Shown here: positions 44,885 to 56,895 of the stretch, piece after piece
Numbering within the stretch: position 1 is the stretch's first letter
Layout of the letters: each line of letters starts with the position of its first letter
Assembly: GCA_022495005.1 (NCBI GenBank)
Contig: JAGYXB010000450.1
Coordinates: forward strand, 1 to 64,000
Direction: 5' to 3'
DNA from: Rhyacophila brunnea
Lineage: Eukaryota; Arthropoda; Insecta; Trichoptera; Rhyacophilidae
DNA length: 64,000 nucleotides
Position numbers and translations under genes: made by a program
The notes under the pieces: generated by a model
What the model was told of the DNA's origin: nothing
Database searches by the model: none
Seen by the model: only the letters and a program-made list of their open reading frames with translations

Positions 44885-45733
44885 ATATACGTATAATAGC
44901 TTAAATGTTATGGACACATAGCAGAGATACAACATGCAAGATGTCATGACCTAAAATAAGTCCTGACATCATGGAGGGTGGAAGAGCTTAGTAGAATAAT
45001 TGTAAAGTTCTTTAACAGAATTTGAGGGAACGCGTAAATAACGGACCCTCACTCAGATGACAAGAAGCAATATTAATATCATTGGCAAAGACTCCATACT
45101 AGGCGATTATTTAAAGCCTTCGTTCTTAAGATAAATATTTTTAAATTTTAAATTGACATAATAAATACTTTAATCACTAGGCTTGGGATTCTAAGGTGCT
45201 AAAAATGAATAAGTACCTAAAATATGTAGATATGATTGGAAAATATGTTATTAAAATTTCATAATTATTTTCCAAAAAACAATAAGAGGTGCCAAAAATT
45301 TAAGTAAGTATTACAATAAGTCATATATATTTTAACAGTTTAATTTATTATTTATTCACAAATAGAAAATGCTTTATTACAATAAATAATAAAATAATGC
45401 TTCAAATTTTCGAAAGTGAATCTTTGACGATTTTTGATCTAAGCAAATTTTCATACACGGAAAAATTTCTTTCCACTTGGTTCTACAGTTATTTTATTAT
45501 TGCGTGTGTAAATGAAACTATTTCTGAAGTAGAAAAAATTGAAACATCTGAGGCATCTGATGGATTTTCCAAAACAGCTTTAATATACAACAGATTTTGA
45601 AGTCCAGTATTTTTATTTAAAACATTATTTAATTTTATACTTATTTTCATTCCAATTGGTGGGGAACATTTTCTTATTTTTGCAGCAGTATTGTTTAAAA
45701 ATATAAATTTTTTCCACATATTTAAATACCTAA
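44885..45733. other. AT-rich interval with overlapping open frames
   Basis: Both strands are open for 67-106 codons around 45397-45809. The frames are mirror shadows, and the minus frame runs into the Harbinger MITE. A weak YGHIAEI near 44905 hints at a LINE relic. No gene is supported. Confidence 0.3.
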
Positions 45734-46051
45734 GGCCCGTTTCGGACGGGACACCGGTGTCGCGCTCGTATATAATAAGGAGGCCTTTGTATTCGAATAA
45801 AGGGGCCATTGTATTATGTTTATGAACGCCCCAGATCTAATGAGTCAACGCGTGTCCGGTACACTTTTTCGTCGGCCGCTACATTCTCAAGCCGCCGATA
45901 CACTTGTTTTTATTACCGCAGCCAGTTATGTTCTAATTTATAACGCAAAATTATGCGCTGACTCATTAGCTCTGGAGCGTTCATAAACATAATACAAAGG
46001 TCCGTTTATTCTAATACGAAGGACTTCTATATTATCCGTCTGAAACGGTCC
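45734..46051. mobile_element. PIF/Harbinger-type MITE
   Basis: Terminal inverted repeats GGCCCGTTTCGGACGG and (complement) GGACCGTTTCAGACGG are flanked by TAA on both sides (45731-45733, 46052-46054). The inner arms (AAAGGGGCCATTGTATTATG, TTTATGAACGCCCCAGATCT) are also inverted copies, so most of the 318 bp can fold back. The GG(C/A)CC start and TAA duplication fit PIF/Harbinger. Confidence 0.75.
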
Positions 46052-46349
46052 TAAGAATCCTAAGCCTAATAATCACATAATAAATATCAATATACCCAAC
46101 GACACCTATCGTATAATTGTCATAATAATTTTACGATATATCCCCTATTTCAATAACCACCATTTATGGCATGTCTCAAAAGTTTAAAAAAATGAGCCAC
46201 ATCTCGTTTTGCTTCACAATATAATATCGTTTGGATTATGTTCGTGTGAATCGATTTTTTTTATATGAAGTTTGTTTCTCATAATTTCAAGACGTCTGGT
46301 TTGGCTCATACAAATTGCTAAGCTATTTAAAGAGCGAAACATATTACGT

Positions 46350-47214
46350 TGTCACGTTGTGGATACGTACCTATACGTAATTTGAGAGTAGGTAAATTCT
46401 CACCGATAGAAGAGGAAGCAAGATCGATTCTCTTTCACACAAACCCCCACCCTGCAGCCGTTGCTGATACCTACTTGTACTTTGGCGGACAGGAGGGTTG
46501 CACCTTTATCGATCTCGTTCACTTTTACCCTGACTTCTCAACTGGATGGATCTTTCAACTTAACTTACTTTTTGAACGGCCGGTACGGGACGCCGGCCAC
46601 ATAAAAATCAGTTTTTCTTTCACTTTATTGAACTTTTATTAACATTAATTTCTAAAATTCAGTGTCTACAATTTGAAGGGATGCAGAGCAGATGAGTACC
46701 CTATTATTTTTATTTATAATGTTTTTTTTGTAGAATAGCATGTCTTCGCATAAAAAAGATCACCGAGTCTCCTTAATTTCAATTGTAATACTTGTCAAAA
46801 TAAATTTAATGTTTTTTTTTGCCTATAATAAACAACTATTGTTATCTCTAAATCTAGTGTTTTCTTTATTTACATGGTATTTAATTATGTACACACTTAG
46901 ACAGCACTTGGCGCCCTTTTTATCAATTCAATTTTATCACACACTCATAAGTCTCTTTTATACATAGTTTTCTCAGTCTATTAAAATTCCTTTTTTTTCA
47001 TATTTTATAGATGCTAGTTCTCTGTTAATCACATACAATTGTCAGCGCGATCTCATGGCCCTGAATAATTCAATTATCCGATTTTACTATTTACGCTTAA
47101 ATCTAATCATGCTCTACCTTTAACTTGCAATTTCTCCAATTCATATTTTTATTCACACATTTTCTCCTCTATTTTATTCAATACTTATTATCCATTTTTT
47201 TTACGCTAATTACA
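46350..47214 (+). repeat. 5' long terminal repeat (865 bp)
   Basis: Canonical TG...CA ends. The first ~290 bp are GC-richer and contain an open frame (to 46642) also open in the 3' LTR. The rest is T-rich with a TATAATAAAC stretch near 46830. Differences from the 3' LTR include A/T and C/T changes near 46792, 46948 and 46984, a missing 11 bp repeat of ATTGAACTTTT, and T-run length changes. Confidence 0.9.
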
Positions 47215-47215
47215 T

Positions 47216-47233
47216 TGGCGCCCAACGTGGGGC
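47216..47233 (+). other. Primer-binding site, tRNA-Lys(CUU)
   Basis: TGGCGCCCAACGTGGGGC, one base after the 5' LTR, is complementary over 18/18 bases to the 3' end of metazoan tRNA-Lys(CUU), including CCA. Minus-strand DNA synthesis would start here. Confidence 0.9.
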
Positions 47234-49510
47234 TGTATTTTTACTGTTCAAGTAGTTTTATATTAGGTACTGGTCACTTCAAATCTTTCACTTCAGTCTC
47301 ATCTTTCGGAGGGTCAACATCTAAGAACTTAATTGTGTTATACTATCTATACCTACTCTTTTATATATTTTATATACTAGCTTCCATTGTCCTAGTGTCT
47401 ACAAGTGGTTTGATTTTTGGTAAGTTTTTGAACTATTATTTTAATCTTATGTTTGAACTTATATTCTTTTCAGTAATTATCTTTCATAAAAAGTATATGG
47501 TTTGTAGATAGCTTGCGGCATTGTTCATTGCAAAATCTGCTTGGTGGTTATTTTTCTGGTTATTAGTTATTATTTTAAATCAGTGATTGTTTTATATTAT
47601 TGAGTGTCATATTAGATTAGATAAATCTTCTGTTTGAATAAGTTTAATATTTTAGAGTTTCAATTAAAACTTAGTTATTAATATTTTAATCAATTCTAGC
47701 GTCAGTGAGGGTATTGTTTAGTGATTTGCAGATAAGAATATCTACTAGACCTAGTCTTTTCTCAATTAAATATTAGATGAGGTTATAAACAGAATTAATT
47801 TCATCGTCTATTATCTTTTCTTGCTAATATTCTATTATAGGGCATGATCAGTAGGTATTAATATTTTTTTAAATATCCAATTTGTTACAAATGTTTCTAA
47901 TTTGCTTTTTAAAAAGTTTCAATTTAGTGGTAGATTTGTCTACATTTAATTTTATTAGGAATTATTATCATCGCAAACTTTAATTAATATAATATCATAG
48001 TTAGATAGCTTTGTTGTAATGGCGGGTTGTCAATTCATTTTGATTATTTTTCTCTTATTATTTTGACTGTAATTTTTTAGCTAAATTACGTAGGTAGGTA
48101 TATGAATTTATTTTCCCGCGTAAATTATTTCCGTAGATCTCATTCTATTTTTTCATAAAGTTTTTGTTGTTAAGGCAATGTTAAAATTTAATAACCGTCA
48201 TTTTTGTCAAAATGTGTAGTTATGAAAACATTCATGTAGGTATATTCCTATTTTTTCCAAAAACCCATTTCAGGTATAAAACCTTCTTAACATTTTGTTT
48301 CAAGTAGTTAGGCAGGGACAAAATAGAATTATAGAAAAATAGTAAACAAGGTCGTTACCTACTTTATGCATTTCAGAGTAATTTGAAACCGTCATTATGT
48401 ATTTTACCCTTGGTTTTTTTTCCACACTTAACAATTGTTTAGTTTTTGTATCTCTCACTTAAATAATATTATTTATCTGCTTTCCAATTATATTTACGGC
48501 ACTTCGGAGAAAAATTCTTTGAATTCACCGCATTTATTTGTTATTGTTTAAAATCTTTACCATTTCTAAATAGTGGGTTTATTTTTATTAGCCTATTGTC
48601 ACATTTAGCTCTAGACCCTCTTAATTGCACCCCAATTTAGTTTTGGGACTTTTACAACTTTATTGTTATTGCTTTCTCTAAATATTTGAAACGGATGTGT
48701 TTTTATTTAAAATGCAGTTTATTTTGCACAGAAACACATTAACTCAAGGTTTAAAACCCTCGATTTTATTACTAGCATTCTGGTTTTGTATTGTTTTTTA
48801 TTGCAGTTCGTAGAAATTTGCTGCATTTTTATTGTTTTGAAGCACTTAGTTTTGGGTATCGATATTTTATTATATTGTTTACTTAGACCTTTTTTAATTG
48901 CCCCTATTTAGACATTCGGTTTTTCTTTTGACCATATCCGATCCTAATGGATGTTATCGGTTTTCACAAAACCCAGTTCTTGTAAATGCTTTATTAATAT
49001 TCTTTTAAACAAATGTCTTTACATTTAAAATACATTAATTTTACCTACCTAGTGTATATACATAAATCTTTGTATTATTCTAGTAGATTTTAAATTGTTT
49101 TTTGTAAACTTTAGTAACTTAAAATAAGCTAATGGTTATATTATCTATACCTACTGTTCAATAGATACTGCTCAGTATAAAGTTTCAAGCATTTTCATTA
49201 CCATTACAAAAATATAATCATTTTATGCAGTGGTTATACCTACTTTTTTTCAAACTACTATAATCTGCTTACAATAATTCTCACGAGAGTTTTTTTTCTC
49301 TTTTCTCTGCATTCTTATTAATTATCATTTAAAATACAAGCATTTTATTTAATATTTAATTTGCTTATAGTTTATTTCTCAGATGGGAAGCTAAAATGCT
49401 ATAACATTGTTAGTCCAGCACATCTTTCAATTTTAGTCAATTTAGAATGGAAATAACACGAATATTTTTTCAGATAATTATTATGCCGCGTGGGCATACA
49501 TACCTACTGA
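47234..49510. other. T-rich non-coding interior of the LTR element, 5' part
   Basis: Pyrimidine-rich plus strand with many stops in every frame. The hydrophobic 128-codon frame ending at 47511 begins in the LTR and reflects T-rich codons. A minus-strand SINE-B fragment (ACCATATCCGATCCTAATGG) lies at about 48920-48990. Confidence 0.55.
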
Positions 49511-49744
49511 CTCGATTGTATCATATGGGATTCTGATGAACGCTTCAAAGAGGATTTAAAAAAAAAAAATCAAGATTGTCTTCTTCAATCTTGGGAGGAC
49601 AATGTCTGGTCTTCGACATACCTTCTTCAATATATCACAGAGGATATAATTGAAAAGCTAAGTAACTGGTTAAATCATCACTATTTCTTTTCAGATGTTA
49701 TTAATTCGTTGCCAGTGTTTAACGTTCACTATGTTAATCTTTAA
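49511..49744 (+). pseudogene. Open coding-like segment in LTR element interior
   Basis: A 77-codon frame without Met is open to a TAA at 49742. It includes WDSDERFKEDLKKKNQDCLL, WEDNVW and EDIIEKLSNWLNHHYFFSD. Its composition is balanced and polar, unlike the F/L/I-rich chance frames around it. It could be a gag remnant; I do not recognise a family. Confidence 0.35.
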
Positions 49745-50403
49745 AATAAAAAAGTCGCAGTTTTAATCTTAAACCTGAGATTCAGCACTACTTCAACGAC
49801 TATTAAAATAAATACTTACTGTTATTTTATTACGTCTGCTTGATTTTTTGAATATTTTCATCTTTTGATTAAATTCTATTACAGATTATTATTCGTCATC
49901 TTTCATACTTGACTTTGCTCATAATTTCATCATAATTATTCTTTCAATTTCAAGTATCGGAGATTTTTTTTTTACACCTAAAGATTCGTAAATTTCTCGT
50001 TCATTTTAGACAATTTTACTTATTATTTCAATATTTTTTAATTTTTTATTGATTATCTCGATTTTTATTTTTCGACATTAATTATCATCGATTAGAACTT
50101 CGATATAATTTGTCAGTAATATTTCAATATTAATTTTTTTTTATCTAGACTTTCATCATTTCACGGCGATTTTAAACTGTCTGGGAGCTCAGTATATTTT
50201 TTTTCAGATTTTTTTTCGCTCATTTTCTAATATTTCTACAAGCTTATCTTGTAAAGTTTTTTGTTTTTACTCTTTAGCAATCTTTCTGCAGTTTTAACGT
50301 CTTCACGTAAAATATGAAGTACGGTTAAAATCATAAAATTTCAAACAACTACTTGTTATTTTTTTTTATGGAAAAGTTAAATATTATAATTAATTAGAAT
50401 GTC

Positions 50404-50607
50404 CACTCGTCACAAGATTTAGACATTATGTACCGAAAGAGCTTTGTGCAATCATCGGCAGCTAATTATTTTTCTAGCAAATTGGCGCCGAGATTCGTGG
50501 AAAACGTTGTTTTAAAGAAAATTTCGCCTTTAATCTACTTGCTTGGAGATAAAAATCTCAAACCAATAGGGAAATTTCATATTAAAGATATTGCTAAATC
50601 AGCATAA
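50404..50607 (+). pseudogene. Ty3/gypsy-like integrase C-terminal relic
   Basis: A 67-codon open frame reads YRKSFVQSSAANYFSSKLAP, then KKISPLIYLLGD and IGKFHIKDI, then stop. The pattern of a kAL/SKLAP block, (K)xxSPxxYxLxD and GxxHxKDI is the C-terminal domain of Ty3/gypsy-class integrases. No start codon or upstream catalytic core adjoins it. Other integrase-like traces lie downstream at 52195-52780, so the order looks rearranged. Confidence 0.65.
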
Positions 50608-51559
50608 TATTTTTTAAATTACTATTAATCTTTTCATTCAATCTAAATATAACTTATTTTAATTGCACATTACTTTTAAATTTCACTTTTTGTTAAAATT
50701 GTACAATACAATTTAAATGATTTTGACAAACTACTTTACATTATTTTTTTTTTTCTTAAAAGCTAAGATTCTACTTAATTGTGCTTGTTAATATTGCTAC
50801 CATTTTCTTTCTTTTTTTCAACATACTTTTACTTTTGAGTAAGCTAATCACTTAATTTGCATTTATTGATCTTGGAATTAACATTGTCACTCAAATACAA
50901 TAGAAAATTCTTTTTTTTTTCAAACTCATTTCGAAGGGGGTGATTCTACCCATTATCATGTCTAGAAACTAAGTTTATTCTTATCTATATCTATGTTAAT
51001 GATTCTAATGTCATATATTTTTTTTTTGCTTATTTTCATGAATCATGATTAATTATGCTCTTATTATATATCGAAACTGATATTTACAAATTTGTTACTC
51101 TATAAAACTTGTGTTTAAATTAGGTATGATGATTTTGTAATTTTGTATTGTAAATAATATACTTAAATGACGTATGAATTACTTAAAATATTGCATTTAA
51201 GATAATACATTTACTTTTTTTCTCTTTTCCAATTAGTTTTATCTTTTAGTATTATACGTTACATCTGATATCGAGATTTCTTTTGTTCAAAATTAAGATT
51301 AAAACAAAATCTTACAAATTATATTATATGTTTTCAAATATTCTTTCAATATGTTGTGACAATTTTAATCTACATAATTGTTTTATCTCATTCAAGGTTC
51401 ACAACTACAACACTGAAAAGCTTTTATTGGATGAAAAGCAATGTCGGCTTGCAGAGATTTGTGTCGCAGTATTCCAGTGATCAACAGCCAAATGCAATCC
51501 TGTTTTTTAATTGTGTCTATTACTTTATGGTTGAGGACGTTCAACATCTTCAATCTTAA

Positions 51560-51615
51560 GTTTTGCTAGGTTGTGGTCATGAGGGCTTTTACGCAAATGC
51601 TTGCAAGGACAATTC
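51560..51615 (+). pseudogene. Possible CCHC zinc-knuckle relic
   Basis: Reads GCGHEGFYANACKDN. This resembles the second half of a retroviral-type CX2CX4HX4C knuckle with the first Cys missing and Phe in place of His. It may be chance. Confidence 0.25.
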
Positions 51616-52194
51616 AGTTTTCACGCTAAAACATGTTTTTTTCTTTCTTTTTTATTTCTCTTTTTACAACTGTACTGTGTACAGAATTTTTCTTGTAATT
51701 TATTGTTACTTGACTATCTTATTTGTTAAATCAATCTGCAAAATGGTTTGGTTTCACTTTAGGGTTATATATTTTTTATTTTTAGTATTATTAATTAATT
51801 TTGTGAAATGAAAATTGAGCTTGTATTTGATAGGAAGTAAGTGTTAGTGACTATAAGTTCAGAGGTCTAGTTTTTTTTTCAATCTTACTCTATGGTGGAT
51901 GATTTCTATGTAAAACTTTTATTTTCATACATCTCCATACTCTCTTTAACTGCGAAGTCGCGGACATTTAGGATTGGTCCTTTACTTTGAAGTTTATCTG
52001 TGTCGCTCACAGATACTTTGATTTGGGTCGGGAACATTTAGTGAGGAGCTTTACCCAATCACTCTATTTAGTCATTAGTCTTATGGCATGAGTTTCATAA
52101 GCTATTGCACTACTATTCTTATTTAAGGTTGAGAAGAAGCAGATCCTATGAATGAATTTGTCACGTAACGGGCTCTAAATTCAGAATGTTTTCC

Positions 52195-52780
52195 TTGCAT
52201 GAAAGCATAGTGGTGGCTTTTTTAGCTTAATTCTCGAAACATGAGTAAATTCTTTGTTTTGTTATGGATTTTACTTGAATTAGTAATTATCCATGGATAT
52301 CGTTGGTGGTATCTAACAGTAATTTCGCACTAGCTTTCGATGTAGTTTTTGATGTGGCTGTGTTGCAGCTCTCGTTTATTATGGTTTCTCATTAGATTCG
52401 TTTATTTTGTAATTCTCGCACATTTTTGTTCATGAATGGTCTCACATTAGTTTAATTTTAGATAGTAAGAAAGTGAGTCCAAGAAAGTATATATTTGTGG
52501 TAACGGAGAAGTCTCTTTGTTTTCCTTTGCAAGCTTGATGTCCACTTCTACCTTGCAGTAATTAAGCTAGAATTAAATGGAAACTCACCCTTGGTTGTTT
52601 CATGTAATTTATCGCACGATTTTCATATGGAACTTCCGATGGATATACAACGATCAATAATCTCCAGTTATGTAACTTGTATAAAACTTAGTGTACCCTT
52701 GAAGAAAGAATTGTTGAAATGTGGCGTCGAAGGAGCTTAGAAACACAAATAGCAGACATTAAAGCTAGAATTTTTTGTTT
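52195..52780 (+). pseudogene. Possible integrase zinc-finger and core relic
   Basis: In scattered frames: LHESIVVAFLA (HHCC-like, 52195), SMDIVG near 52290, NFALAFDVVFDVAVLQ near 52323, VPKKVYICGNGEVSLF near 52490, and EERIVEMWRRRSLETQIADI near 52700. The order and spacing suit an integrase core and linker, but every piece is short and broken by stops and frameshifts. Confidence 0.3.
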
Positions 52781-54570
52781 AAATTTTGTTTTTTGCCAAC
52801 AGTAATCGTAATGTCCTTAATTATTAGTACGCTAATAAGCCTTATATTATTTTTTAGTAGATTCATGTAGAGAAATTGTAGTGGGCAGATTTGTGACTGG
52901 GTGTGTCTTAGTGCATCATTTTTCTAAATAACGTTTCGTAGAAGATTTCCACGCATCATCACGCTGGATTAGTATCCTCGTGGGATAAACAGAAAAGTCT
53001 GCATACTGATCTGAAATTTCAATTGTATTTAGTTTAAATTATAAATGTACGGACTGCTTACAACAGTGAGATAGTATATAACCGTTGAGTGAAAACCTTG
53101 AAGTGAACACCATTCCAGCAACTAAGAAATTCATGGCAAGTAGGAATTTTTTTTGTGGCAGTGGCTTGTATTCTTTTTATGCATTTCATTGTACTGCTTC
53201 AATCTTTTATGTTATTTTTTCCACCTGTTATCCTTATGTGCTTATCGCAGGATCTACTGGTTATTAATAACTAATCTTTAACGCAATAATTGACTTGGTC
53301 GCTTTCTGTTTTCTTTTATACCAACACAATTTTTTGCACTGCATCTTACTAAATCAACTTTCCAAGAGTTATCTTTATCTAAACTTATCTATGCATTTCT
53401 CCTTGTAAAATATTACTTATATATTTTCAAAGAATTGTAATTTGATACTTTACATCTTTAAACTTTTATGTTGTATAGTCATTATTATTATGATGTTGCT
53501 TGTGCAATACTAGATTTTGTATTATTTTAAATATCACATTGTCTACTTAATGTAATGTATTTACCTAAGCATTACCATTGAACGGTAAGCTATTTTATCA
53601 AAGCAGTTTACTAAATTGTAAACATTTCCCTTTGTTTTTGAAGCTATGTCAACTCGATTAAATGAGAATGTCATAAATTATGGCGAGCTTAAAGATAAAT
53701 TAATTAATGTTCTCGATATCACGTAACGGTATTAAACTGAAGACTGAATTAAAAATAGTATTTTTTTGCTGGTAGTTTTTTTAATATCTCAATGGACATA
53801 CTGATAGATGCTATTTTAAATTGCTTATGTATCTTTTTCTTTCATTTATTTGATAACTTATTACAACGCTTTAATTTTATCTTTGCTTGTTCTTCATAAA
53901 GCTTTTTATTATTGACGAATCATTTATCATCTTTTGCAAATGTTTTCTATTTGAAAACTTAAAACCATTTTTTATTTGCTATGCTGGCAGACTAACAACA
54001 TGTATACATTGTATTGGTATTGTTTAGCATAAGTTTTTGAATTTTTGTATATTTACTGTATAATTTTATTATTATTTTTTCTGAGACTTTTTGAGACTTC
54101 GTGATCAATTTTACTTTCTGGTATTTGCTATCATTATCATCAACATCAAGATTTTTTTTTTTCAACGTGAAAATGACAATTTTACCTTTGAAGAAACATT
54201 CAGTGAAAGTGAAAACAAGGAACGTAATTTCCTTTAGTGAAAAAATAAGGAACGAAATTTCCTTAAGTGAAAAGAATCCAAAGTGAACAAACCGTCTAAA
54301 TGTTTTTCTCAAACGATGCTCAAAGATTTTCGAAGAAAGACGAGCCCTTGGAACAAACCAGTCTGCAAGATGAGGAACTGCTCTCCACTACTGATCTTGG
54401 GTCAGTGTATCACACGATGGTCTACTACTTAGCGACTCTGGCAGAGGCAACTGAACTTCAATGGTCGAGATGCTGACGAGCCGTGGGCAAATTCAACCAC
54501 GATAAGTCACACCATGAATAGCTGACTGCCAATGGAAACCCTGGGAGGAGTTCAATCTTTTTTTCTTTGA
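52781..54570. other. LTR element interior, 3' part
   Basis: T-rich and non-coding. A ~30 bp unit (AAGGAACGTAATTTCCTTTA / AAGGAACGAAATTTCCTTAA) is repeated at about 54218-54275. From 54310 to 54570 the composition becomes more balanced without a long frame. Confidence 0.5.
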
Positions 54571-54585
54571 GTGGAAAAGGGGTGT
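54571..54585 (+). other. Polypurine tract
   Basis: GTGGAAAAGGGG directly precedes TGT and the 3' LTR, the expected site of plus-strand priming. Confidence 0.75.
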
Positions 54586-55462
54586 TGTCACGTTGTGGAT
54601 ACGTACCTATACGTAATTTGAGAGTAGGTAAATTCTCACCGATAGAAGAGGAAGCAAGATCGATTCTCTTTCACACAAACCCCCACCCTGCAGCCGTTGC
54701 TGATACCTACTTGTACTTTGGCGGACAGGAGGGTTGCACCTTTATCGATCTCGTTCACTTTTACCCTGACTTCTCAACTGGATGGATCTTTCAACTTAAC
54801 TTACTTTTTGTGAACGGCCGGTACGGGACGCCGGCCACACACATAAAAATCAGTTTTCTTTCACTTTTATTGAACTTTTATTGAACTTTTATTAACATTA
54901 ATTTCTAAAATTCAGTGTCTACAATTTGAAGGGATGCAGAGCAGATGAGTACCCTATTATTTTTATTTATAATGTTTTTTGTAGAATAGCATGTCTTCGC
55001 ATAAAAAAGATCACCGAGTCTCCTTAATTTCAATTGTTATACTTGTCAAAATAAATTTAATGTTTTTTTTGCCTATAATAAACAACTATTGTTATCTCTA
55101 AATCTAGTGTTTTCTTTATTTACATGGTATTTAATTATGTACACACTTAGACAGCACTTGGCGCCCTTTTTATCAATTCAATTTTATCACACACTTATAA
55201 GTCTCTTTTATACATAGTTTTCTCAGTCTATTTAAATTCCTTTTTTTTCATATTTTATAGATGCTAGTTCTCTGTTAATCACATACAATTGTCAGCGCGA
55301 TCTCATGGCCCTGAATAATTCAATTATCCGATTTTACTATTTACGCTTAAATCTAATCATGCTCTACCTTTAACTTGCAATTTCTCCAATTCATATTTTT
55401 ATTCACACATTTTCTCCTCTATTTTATTCAATACTTATTATCCATTTTTTACGCTAATTACA
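54586..55462 (+). repeat. 3' long terminal repeat (877 bp)
   Basis: Near-identical to 46350-47214. It carries extra TG before AACGGCC, an extra CACA after GGCCA and an extra ATTGAACTTTT. It ends ATTACA and is followed by the ACGT duplication. Confidence 0.9.
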
Positions 55463-55466
55463 ACGT

Positions 55467-56429
55467 AAGTGCACATTTATTCAAAATAATTATTAAGATA
55501 ATAAAAAAAATACTTTCTATTGGATTCAATCACATATTATAAAATTTTAGTTGTTAAAAATATAAAATTATTTATGTCGTTATTTTTATTTATCAGTTAG
55601 TTCATTCATAGACTAAGACAATTTATTCAGTCAGTTATATCAGTTGAAATCTGAAATGGTATCTAAGTCTGTATTTTTAAATGTCTAGTTTTATGGGTTA
55701 AATTATAAATTGTTATGGAACAAATACACAACAACGGATTTTTTCAAAGATGACAATATATTTTGAGCGTATCTTGCGTTTATAAACATTTAGAAAAATA
55801 CATAATTCAAATTAATTGCTTAATTTTATACTATCAGTGAGCTTTTGAAATTTCATCGATTTTTATATACCATCAGTAGTAATGTCGAATTATCATCGTA
55901 TTTTCCGTAAATATATCTAACAAGTGTGCTTTCTTCACAGCCTACCTCTTTCCAAAAGTCACCTTTTGCCACTAATTAATATAATTAGTAATTAAAGATT
56001 CTCGGTATCGAATAAACAAAATTAAAGCAATAATACTTAAGACATTATGTGTAAGAGCTTTCAGGAAATACTCAAGCTCTTTTATTACGTCAGTATATAC
56101 AATAAATAAAAGATTCTATCTCGTTTGAATTTCGAATTACCTATCATTGCCTTGGGTCTACGGCGTAGATATATCTACGAGTGGCGTAGAGGATAGTTTT
56201 ATCTTATCTTGAAATCGTAGAATGTGATCTGTCATCCGTAAGTCAAATAGGAGATCGATCAAGGTTGATTCATTAAGTATAATGATGCTTTTTGTGTTGA
56301 AAACCTTTCTAGGAAAACCAATATTATGTATTATTGTTCACTTAAACTAATTGCACGATAAAACGTACACTAAAGTTATATGGGTGATCATATTATTATA
56401 TTTTCATATAGGAATTTATTTTTCTTTTG
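55467..56429. other. AT-rich flank of the LTR element
   Basis: A possible degraded family H end (CAGCCTACCTCTTTCC ... TTTTGCCACT) lies at 55938-55974. Otherwise nothing is supported. Confidence 0.3.
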
Positions 56430-56830
56430 TATCACAAAGTGCTATTATTAGATTTATTAGAACCACGACCTTCTTTTACCCATTGTGGTAAAGTTTTGAG
56501 AAAGGCGCTCCTTGCGACCTCAATTCTAGTTAGCCTCCTTAGTAATCGAGACCTTAACCTACGTCTGAGACTGCGTATGGTACGTTGTTATGTTCTCACA
56601 AATTCTTTTCTATGATATGGAAGTATGGACGCTAAACCAAGAGATGTCACGGAGACTTGAAGCTTTCGAGATGTGGCTGTATAGACGCATCCTCAAAATT
56701 CCTTGGAATGACCGGTGACAAATGTTGAAGTTCTCGATCGAATGGGGAAAGACCGAGAAGTTCTACGTAGTATCAAAACCAGAAAACTACAGTCTGTACC
56801 TCAGCCACATTATGAGAGAATAACATAGGA
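56430..56830 (+). pseudogene. LINE ORF2 C-terminal relic
   Basis: Plus-strand pieces: RDLNLRLRLRMVRCYV (56542-56589), then in another frame VWTLNQEMSRRLEAFEMWLY and RRILKIPWNDR (56620-56720), then after a stop a frame-shifted region covering the KDREVLR and RKLQ blocks. The minus-strand relic at 63034-63400 is the same family. Catalytic motifs are absent. Confidence 0.65.
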
Positions 56831-56895
56831 CAGGATAACATAGAGGAGAAAATACAGCATTCCCCAACTTAACTCAAACTCAAAAATTCTTAAAT

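Larger units (their letters stand above)
46350..55462 (+). mobile_element. 9.1 kb LTR retrotransposon derivative (LARD-like)
   Basis: Two direct LTRs (46350-47214, 54586-55462) start TGTCACG and end ATTACA. They are flanked by ACGT (46346-46349, 55463-55466). A tRNA-Lys primer-binding site follows the first LTR and a polypurine tract precedes the second. The LTRs differ by about three substitutions and several small indels, so the insertion is recent. The 7.37 kb interior has no gag or pol frame; it is T-rich and carries only scattered Ty3/gypsy-like relics. Mobilisation would therefore need proteins from another element. The 4 bp duplication and integrase trace suggest Ty3/gypsy ancestry. 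Confidence 0.85.

Noticed and set aside
45489..45809. 106-codon minus ORF as a gene
   Set aside because: It runs into the Harbinger-type MITE at 45734, and a plus frame over the same DNA is also open.
47125..47511. 128-codon ORF as a membrane protein
   Set aside because: It crosses the LTR/PBS boundary and its hydrophobic residues follow from T-rich sequence; no domain is visible.
53992..54312. 106-codon minus ORF in the LTR element
   Set aside because: It is a complement of T-rich DNA, Lys/Phe-rich and contains a duplicated 30 bp unit; no family similarity.
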